Below, in pieces: positions 58,105 to 64,000 of a stretch of DNA of 64,000 bases. Source of the DNA: Planctomycetota bacterium (GTDB taxonomy: Bacteria > Planctomycetota > Phycisphaerae > WQYP01); NCBI GenBank assembly GCA_021800165.1, contig JAJYZF010000008.1, forward strand, positions 1 to 64,000. The letters run 5' to 3'. The position numbers and the translations under genes were made by a program. How positions within the stretch are numbered: position 1 is the stretch's first letter; each line of letters opens with the position of its first letter. The notes beneath the pieces are model-generated. The model did not search any database and had not been told where the DNA came from. It was given only the letters and a program-made list of their open reading frames with translations.

Positions 58105-58367
58105 CCCGTGCCACAATCCCGCAAATTCTTTGCACAGCGCAAAGATTTGTGGGTACACCCCGCCATTTCCCCAAGCCATGCACCCGCGTAGCGTTGGGTA
58201 CTGCGTGTTGGAGTTTATCCCGAAAGCCATCGGGATGGTTAAAATCGTCGTCGTACCCCGGGACAAGGTGCTCGCCTTGGTTGCGGCGCAGCATCGCTGG
58301 GAACTATCGGCCACCGCCCCTGAGCACCAGGTTATGGTTTGCCCGTGCCGGTGCGTCCGCCACCCTG

Positions 58368-58892
58368 TTATAAATGGGGGCCACCAGTCGAAAGAGCGAT
58401 GGGCGGTGGGTGAATTCTTCTTTCGGCCGGTTTCGGGGGCGTGAGCGGTAAGAAGACATTCGAGGTGATGTGAAAACTGTTAATTTCCCATGTCTTGCCG
58501 GTTCTCAGAAGCTGGATTTCAACTGTGGCCGCCCCTTTTGCAAACTTTGCCGGAACAGTAAAAGTGGCGGTGGTGACGTTGTTCTTGGTGAAAATCTTGT
58601 AGTCGGTGGGGCTGCCGAGGTGTTTCAGACGGCCAAGCTCACGAAACATCATAAACAAGCGGTTGACTTTCCCGCGGTGGCGCAAGACTCTTTGTTGCAA
58701 GGCGGGGGTGGCTCGATTCAGCAACTGCTGCACATCCCAGTGCGCTACTATCGCGGGTACGGCGCGTTCGATATAGGCGCTGGCACCCGGCTCCAGATAG
58801 GCCGCTTGGGCGATGAAGAAGGCAAGGATAACGATGATGATAATAATGCTCAGGCAGCCAACGCCGCCGACAATTGCCAAACACGTTTTCAT
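58368..58892 (-). CDS. Membrane-anchored hypothetical protein (small exported domain)
   Basis: TM helix GCLSIIIIIVILAFFIAQAAYL then about 120 aa globular region. Confidence 0.5.
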   Translation of the reverse strand: MKTCLAIVGGVGCLSIIIIIVILAFFIAQAAYLEPGASAYIERAVPAIVAHWDVQQLLNRATPALQQRVLRHRGKVNRLFMMFRELGRLKHLGSPTDYKIFTKNNVTTATFTVPAKFAKGAATVEIQLLRTGKTWEINSFHITSNVFLPLTPPKPAERRIHPPPIALSTGGPHL

Positions 58893-59129
58893 GTCGCTTC
58901 TCCGAAGGTGCGTGAACCATTGGCAGCGCTGCAGCGGTGCCAGCCGCAGTGGGAGTCTGGAATGGGCGCGACTTTATCCGGCTCCGGCGGTCAAGGCAAG
59001 CGACGAAGCCCGCTTCCGCTGACAAATAGAGGTAAACAGGCCCTGCGGCCAACGCGGAGCGTAGCATCGATCCAATCTATCAACTCTCACGTGGCGACCA
59101 CCGCATGGCATGGTAAAATGTGATGGTGG

Positions 59130-59211
59130 GCTCGGGTGGCGGAATTGGCAGACGCGCCGGATTTAGGTTCCGGTTCCGTAAGGAGTGCAGGTTCGATTCC
59201 TGTCCCGAGCA
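59130..59211 (+). tRNA. tRNA-Leu (TAG)
   Basis: Acceptor GCTCGGG/CCCGAGC, anticodon arm CCGGA-TTTAGGT-TCCGG, long variable arm, T-arm GGTTCGATTCC. Confidence 0.93.
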
Positions 59212-59285
59212 ATTGGCCTCATGTCCAGCGATCCAAGGAATGATACCCTTTGAAGTCGCCGACGGTTTGGTATAGATAAGGGACC

Positions 59286-59528
59286 GTGCTGAAAAAGACT
59301 ATTGCCATGCCTTTGGCTACCATAGACGCAATATACGACAACGGCGTATTTGTTCCGGCGCAGCGTTCAATCTTAACCGACCATGAGCGAGTTCGGCTGA
59401 CGCTTCAGACGCTTATCAGATTTGCCGCAACATTTCGAGGCCATCGCCCGCGGTTTGGACAGTCGGTTCCGGTCCCACCGAAGCGATGTGGAAGAATCTC
59501 TCGCTCCGCCTCAAACGACCGGGCATGA
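59286..59528 (+). pseudogene. AF2212/DUF104-like antitoxin remnant
   Basis: LATIDAIYDNGVFVPAQ matches the DUF104 N-terminus, then sequence degenerates. Confidence 0.4.
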
Positions 59529-59750
59529 AACGGGCCACCGACCGCGTCGAGGGAATGATGAACTTGGTCGGCGTTTATAAAAGCGGACCAAAAACATCTA
59601 CGGGAAATAGAGAAAAGCCGCATGCTGCCGAAATTAATGGCCGCACCTGGTAAAATTAAGGAACCAGTGCCGCGCAGTCATGCCAATGTGCGTATCGCAT
59701 GGGATGGATTTTGCCAACCGCTGCCGATGGGTGATTAGGTCGCCCCCGGA

Positions 59751-60986
59751 TTAGATCGTCGTGATGGTCTGGCCGAGGGTAGTTGTCATTTTCTTGGTAC
59801 AGTCCGCCTGGTCGGCGAAGGCGGGCCAACCGGCGATGGCGGCGTTAACCTGTTCGATAATGGGACTGGTCTGGCGAGGCTTGAGGTCGAATCGGGCAGC
59901 GAGTTTCAGGCAGTGCTCGCGCGTTGGCTGACGGCCCTCCCCAAGGATCGTGGCCGTATGTTCACCGCCAGGGCCAGGGCAGTAAGTCAGGTCGTAGGCG
60001 GGGGCCAGCGACCATTCGCCGGTCTGGTCATCGAGAACAAAGGCGAAGTTCTTGGCATGATCGTCGCGGTTGTGGGCGGCAACATTGAACACCATCAGCC
60101 GAAACAGCCGCAGCACGTCGGCGTGGCTGCGCGTCAGGGTCTGTGTGATCTTGAATAGGTCGGCATAATCGGTTGCGGGGATGCGGAAGTTGGTGTGAAT
60201 CATGTTGGCAAAGCTGTGCATGTGGACGCGACGATTCGCACTCGCCCGGTCGAAACGCCGCACCGCGAAATATCGCTGGACTTTACGGCCATGCTTGAGC
60301 GCAAATAGCCGTGTAGGCGGCATGTCGATCCCGGCGGCGCGGGCCATCAGGCTGTATGCATATTCAATTGGCCCGGCATCTCGGGCCTCGGTTCGCGCGG
60401 CGAATTTGACTATCCATGCTTCGTAACCCGCCGGTAGATCAGCCGCACCTGAGATAATATTTTTGCCTTGAATACCGACCAGGACCTTGGGGCGAGCGCC
60501 GGCGGGCGAGCCACCGGCTCGCATCAACTCAGGCAACACCGCGGCAGCGTCACCTTCAAGCACATCCTCGGCGTTGCGGCCCAGTTCGTAAAGATCAAGA
60601 AATTTCTCATCGCGATCAGATCGCTTTTCCGAAGGTGGGTGATAGGTCAATGCGCCCATCGTGCGGGCACCGAGGTATGCCAAGCGGTCAAGGGGGGATA
60701 GCGTTGTGGGGTCGACGCCGCGGCGGCGGAAGTGACGATCCATCAACAGCAAACCCCAGCCATCGGGCAGGGAGTCATCGAAGACGCCGGGCAGCGGGCC
60801 GAATGTGCGGTCGGTGTGTTCGATGAGTCCGGGCCGGGCGGGCAACTTAAAGGGAGACAGTTCGAGGCCGGTCTGGAGGAACGCGGCATCGTACTCAAAG
60901 TAGATTCGCCGCTCCTGCTCGGCGAGCGTGCCGACAAGCAATGCGTCGCCAGGCCGACGCTGTAGTTTGACGTTTAATTGCCTCAT
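59751..60986 (-). CDS. hipA: HipA-like serine/threonine kinase toxin
   Basis: GSPAGARPKVLVG, HMHSFANMIHTNFR, VFNVAAHNRDDHAKNFAFV, WSLAPAYDLTYCP. Confidence 0.92.
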   Translation of the reverse strand: MRQLNVKLQRRPGDALLVGTLAEQERRIYFEYDAAFLQTGLELSPFKLPARPGLIEHTDRTFGPLPGVFDDSLPDGWGLLLMDRHFRRRGVDPTTLSPLDRLAYLGARTMGALTYHPPSEKRSDRDEKFLDLYELGRNAEDVLEGDAAAVLPELMRAGGSPAGARPKVLVGIQGKNIISGAADLPAGYEAWIVKFAARTEARDAGPIEYAYSLMARAAGIDMPPTRLFALKHGRKVQRYFAVRRFDRASANRRVHMHSFANMIHTNFRIPATDYADLFKITQTLTRSHADVLRLFRLMVFNVAAHNRDDHAKNFAFVLDDQTGEWSLAPAYDLTYCPGPGGEHTATILGEGRQPTREHCLKLAARFDLKPRQTSPIIEQVNAAIAGWPAFADQADCTKKMTTTLGQTITTI

Positions 60987-61324
60987 CGTATGCCTCGCTT
61001 GCGCCTCGGGGAACTGGTGACGCGGGATTCAAGTTCGGCCATGGACGATACGGACGGCGGCTGGAGTAAATCGGTGAATTCGGTGAGCCGGCCCAACGCG
61101 TGGCAAAGTCGCAGCAGGTTCTCGATCGAGGTGCGGCCCGTTCGCTCGTATCGTCGAACGGTGGGCAGTGACACTCCAGACCGTCTGGCCAGCGTCTCCT
61201 GCTTCCATCCCCGCAACAGGCGTTCGGCACGGACGCGCTGGGCCAGTTGGCCGGCGACCTCGCCGGGAGTGTACAATTCGATTGGGATTTTGGCCATGTC
61301 GTCTAACCTTAACTTAAAGATCAT
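60983..61324 (-). CDS. hipB: HipB-like XRE-family antitoxin/regulator
   Basis: RAERLLRGWKQETLARRSGVSLPTVRRYERTGRTSIENLLRLCHALGRL; ATGA overlap with hipA. Confidence 0.85.
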   Translation of the reverse strand: MIFKLRLDDMAKIPIELYTPGEVAGQLAQRVRAERLLRGWKQETLARRSGVSLPTVRRYERTGRTSIENLLRLCHALGRLTEFTDLLQPPSVSSMAELESRVTSSPRRKRGIR

Positions 61325-61500
61325 ATTTTAACGTCTGGGCGTAGAAAACACCAGCAACATATCAAATATGATCTCTGGATTGACTATTCAGCCGTGCGGC
61401 TGGGGGCTGGAGCGAGCGGGCAGGATTGTCAAGATCGACAAGATCGGCAAGTTTTTTTACGAGGAGTCGGGAGGTCCCGATTGGCGACTCCTGTCGCATC

Positions 61501-61618
61501 GGGATTTCGGCATCCATGCCTTCCCGATGCTTGGCTCCTGCCACACCGGGATTTCGGCATCCATGCCTTCCCGATGCTTGGCTCCTGCCACACCGGGATT
61601 TCGGCATCCATGCCTCAA
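61501..61618 (+). repeat. 47-bp tandem repeat (two full units plus a partial) of the cgggatttcggcatccatgcc family
   Basis: gggatttcggcatccatgcc at 61501, 61548 and 61595; spacer ttcccgatgcttggctcctgccacacc twice. Confidence 0.85.
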
Positions 61619-61701
61619 CAGGAGAGCTCAAGGAAGACGGAGTGCGCGGCCAGCAGGCTGGCCGGCGTAGAAATTTTTCGCGGGTTCTGCGCGCCCAGGA
61701 A

Positions 61702-61783
61702 AACAATCCCTGGGCTGGCGCGGGCGTGCCGGTGGGATGCGCCGCGGTTACGGCGGGCGGGGACGCCTGCACCACAAAGCAGG
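61702..61783 (+). repeat. Dispersed intergenic repeat, homologous to minus strand of 40284-40367
   Basis: aacaatccctgggctggcgcgggcgtgccggtgggatgcgccgcgg...ggcgggg...caccacaaagcagg. Confidence 0.6.
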
Positions 61784-61860
61784 CCCAGCCGGCTGCGGAC
61801 CACGCGGCCGCACGCTTGGGCGTGTATAGTGCCCATGGGTTATCGGCTATGATTGAGGCC

Positions 61861-63222
61861 ATGAATTCAGATTCGTCGCAAGTTGCTTCCGCGCCGCCGC
61901 AGGTTTCGGCCAAGCCGCTGGACCTGCTGATTTTGGGGGCAGGTGCGGCCGGGATGATGGCGGCCATTGCCTGCGGTGAAGCAGCTTTGGAAACCGGCCA
62001 ACCGATGCCGCGGGTTGCCATCCTTGAAAAAAATGTCCGCCCGGGCATTAAGGTGCTGGTTTGCGGCGGTGGGCGGTGCAATTTGACCAATGCCGGGGCT
62101 ATTGATGATCTTATAGCTCAGTTTGGCCGAAATGGCCGGTTTTTATCGCCGGCGCTGCGGCATTTTGACAACACGGCATTACGGGCCTGGTTTGCCAAGC
62201 AGGGGGAACCGACACACGAAGAACACGACGGAAAAATTTATCCGGATTCCAATCAGGCGCGTACCGTGGTGGAGGCCATGATCCGCCGGATGGAGCAACT
62301 CGGCGTGGTTTGCCGCGCCGGGCCGGGCAGTGCGGCCAACGATGTCGCATGGAATGGGGCGTCCGGGCTGTTTTCGGTTGACACCGCGGATGGCCAGGTT
62401 GTGCCCAGCCGATATTTGCTCATTTGCGTGGGCGGGCAAAGTTACACCCGCATGGGCACCACCGGCGATGGCTACCGCTTTGCCCAGGCGCTGGGCCACC
62501 AGATCATCAAACCGCGCCCGGCCATCGTTCCGCTGTTATGCAGCGAATCTTGGGTATCCAAGCTGCAAGGGGTGGCGGTACGTGATGTGGAAGTGCGGAT
62601 CGAAATTTCCGGTCCGCTGCCCCGTTTGGCCACGGGTAAACCCACACCGAGCATTCAGGATCTGCTGTTCACTCATTTTGGCCTTTCCGGCCCGGCGGTG
62701 TTGAACCTTTCGGAAATTGTGGCCGAGCTGTTGGAAAAATTTTCCCCGGTGCCGTTGCGGGTGGATTTTGTCCGGCAACACAGCCGCCAGGAACTCGCCG
62801 CGATGTTGCGGGCGTGGCATGGTGAATCCGGACGTAAGTTGGTGAAAACGATGGTGGGCCAACTGGTGCCACAGAAACTCGCGGAAATGCTCTCGCACCT
62901 TGCCGACATACCACCCGAACATCCGTGCGCGGCTTTGACCGGCCGACAAATGCACGCGCTGATCGAACATCTGAAGGCATGTCGGTTTCAGGTGCATCAA
63001 ACGCGCGGATTTAAAGAAGCCATGGTGACTGCGGGTGGCGTGCGACTTGCGGAGGTAAACCCGCAGACCATGCAATCGCGTCTGAACGCACATTTATTTT
63101 TAGCGGGGGAAATACTGGATCTCACCGGCCCCAGCGGCGGCTACAACCTGCAACTGGCGTTTTCCACCGGTCGTCTGGCAGGCTCGGCGATCGCCCAGCG
63201 CCTGGCGGAGGAGCATCAATAG
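61861..63222 (+). CDS. HI0933/BaiN-family NAD(P)/FAD-dependent oxidoreductase
   Basis: LDLLILGAGAAGMMAAIACGE, GIKVLVCGGGRCNLTNA, FTHFGLSGPAVLNLS, LDLTGPSGGYNLQLAFSTGRLAG. Confidence 0.9.
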   Translation: MNSDSSQVASAPPQVSAKPLDLLILGAGAAGMMAAIACGEAALETGQPMPRVAILEKNVRPGIKVLVCGGGRCNLTNAGAIDDLIAQFGRNGRFLSPALRHFDNTALRAWFAKQGEPTHEEHDGKIYPDSNQARTVVEAMIRRMEQLGVVCRAGPGSAANDVAWNGASGLFSVDTADGQVVPSRYLLICVGGQSYTRMGTTGDGYRFAQALGHQIIKPRPAIVPLLCSESWVSKLQGVAVRDVEVRIEISGPLPRLATGKPTPSIQDLLFTHFGLSGPAVLNLSEIVAELLEKFSPVPLRVDFVRQHSRQELAAMLRAWHGESGRKLVKTMVGQLVPQKLAEMLSHLADIPPEHPCAALTGRQMHALIEHLKACRFQVHQTRGFKEAMVTAGGVRLAEVNPQTMQSRLNAHLFLAGEILDLTGPSGGYNLQLAFSTGRLAGSAIAQRLAEEHQ

Positions 63223-63311
63223 AGGCGGCCCGAAGGCGTACTGGTCGAGGGTAAAACCGGGAGCGGAGGTGTGGCATCAGCGCCGTCCGGGTCCGGACTA
63301 TGGCGACGGCC

Positions 63312-64000
63312 TTAGAGCGGATCAACGACGGGCATCTTCACCGGCAGATCGGAATTGGGCTGCCAATCCAGGTGGCAGCGCCAGTTGAGATCATCGGTCT
63401 GGGGAAAATCGGTACGGTAATGCACGCCGCGGGTTTCGCAGCGGGCATTGGCACCCAAGGCAATCAGCCGCGCGACCTGAAGCATGTTCTGCAGCTCCCA
63501 TCCGGCGGGGGCGTCAAAAACCTTATCCAGCACGTAACGGGACCAGAAGGCGATGATTTCAGCCGATTCTTCCAAGCGCGGCCCGGACCGCTCAATGCCG
63601 ACATTGCGCCACATCAGTGCCCGCAAACTGGAAAGGATATCCTGGGTATCAAGCTCGGTGCGCTGGCTGGGGGGAATTTCCGCGTTGATGCGGGGGATTT
63701 CCAGTTGCCGCATTTCCCCCGCCAACCGCCGGGCGGCATCATCGCCGGCGCGTTTACCGAAGACCAGAGCTTCGATGAGCGAATTGCTGGCCAGCCGATT
63801 GGCCCCGTGCAAACCGGTATACGAGGCCTCGCCGATGGCGTAGAGGCCGGGGATGCTGGTGCGGCCAAAGAGGTCGGTGGCCACGCCTCCCACCATGTAA
63901 TGGGCGCTGGGATGAACCGGAATGGGCTGGGTGCCGGGATCGATGCCAAAACTGCGGCAGGTCTCAAAAATCCAAGGGAAACGGGTTTGAAAAGCCTGTG
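63312..64000 (-). CDS. nadB: L-aspartate oxidase, 5' end beyond window
   Basis: PIPVHPSAHYMVGGVATDLFGRTSIPGLYAIGEASYTGLHGANRLASNSLIEALVFGKRA; frame stays open to window edge. Confidence 0.92.
   Translation of the reverse strand, partial: QAFQTRFPWIFETCRSFGIDPGTQPIPVHPSAHYMVGGVATDLFGRTSIPGLYAIGEASYTGLHGANRLASNSLIEALVFGKRAGDDAARRLAGEMRQLEIPRINAEIPPSQRTELDTQDILSSLRALMWRNVGIERSGPRLEESAEIIAFWSRYVLDKVFDAPAGWELQNMLQVARLIALGANARCETRGVHYRTDFPQTDDLNWRCHLDWQPNSDLPVKMPVVDPL

Noticed and set aside
61362-62090. 242-aa minus-strand ORF
   Set aside because: Spans tandem repeats and lies antisense to the HI0933-type flavoprotein; no family features.

Overview
The window looks like a high-GC bacterial chromosome segment. 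Gene content (LexA, C30-carotenoid genes, a DUF1559-like pilin-type protein, AsmA/TamB-like protein) would fit the Planctomycetota, but that is inference. Housekeeping blocks (cysS, parvulin-type PPIase, lexA, acyl-ACP desaturase, hpt, branched-chain aminotransferase, HI0933-type flavoprotein, nadB) are interspersed with accessory regions. The most unusual locus is a putative defence / restriction-modification region at about 4.4-16.6 kb. It holds a giant Eco57I-type methyltransferase and a PLD-nuclease/SNF2-type helicase. The helicase ORF contains an intact REP-associated tyrosine (Y1/RAYT) transposase in frame, flanked by inverted copies of a REP palindrome (GTGGCACAGCCG-N4-CGGCTGTG). The partner methyltransferase ORF carries five perfect copies and one degenerate copy of the same palindrome, also in frame but read in another phase. 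Between the two genes is a 324-bp direct repeat that duplicates the helicase 5' end and brackets a cysteine-protease-like gene plus a small overlapping ORF. Other notable loci: a DeoR/isomerase/aldolase/kinase/ALDH sugar operon, a C30 carotenoid cluster (CrtN/CrtP/AldH/CrtQ/CrtO-like), an orphan Rhs C-terminus translationally coupled to a triple-repeat protein, an IS630-type element with a probable -1 frameshift, a HipBA module next to tRNA-Leu, a GluR0-like channel, a candidate structured RNA with a strong terminator, and several dispersed palindromic intergenic repeats. All functional calls come from reading the sequence by eye; no searches were run.
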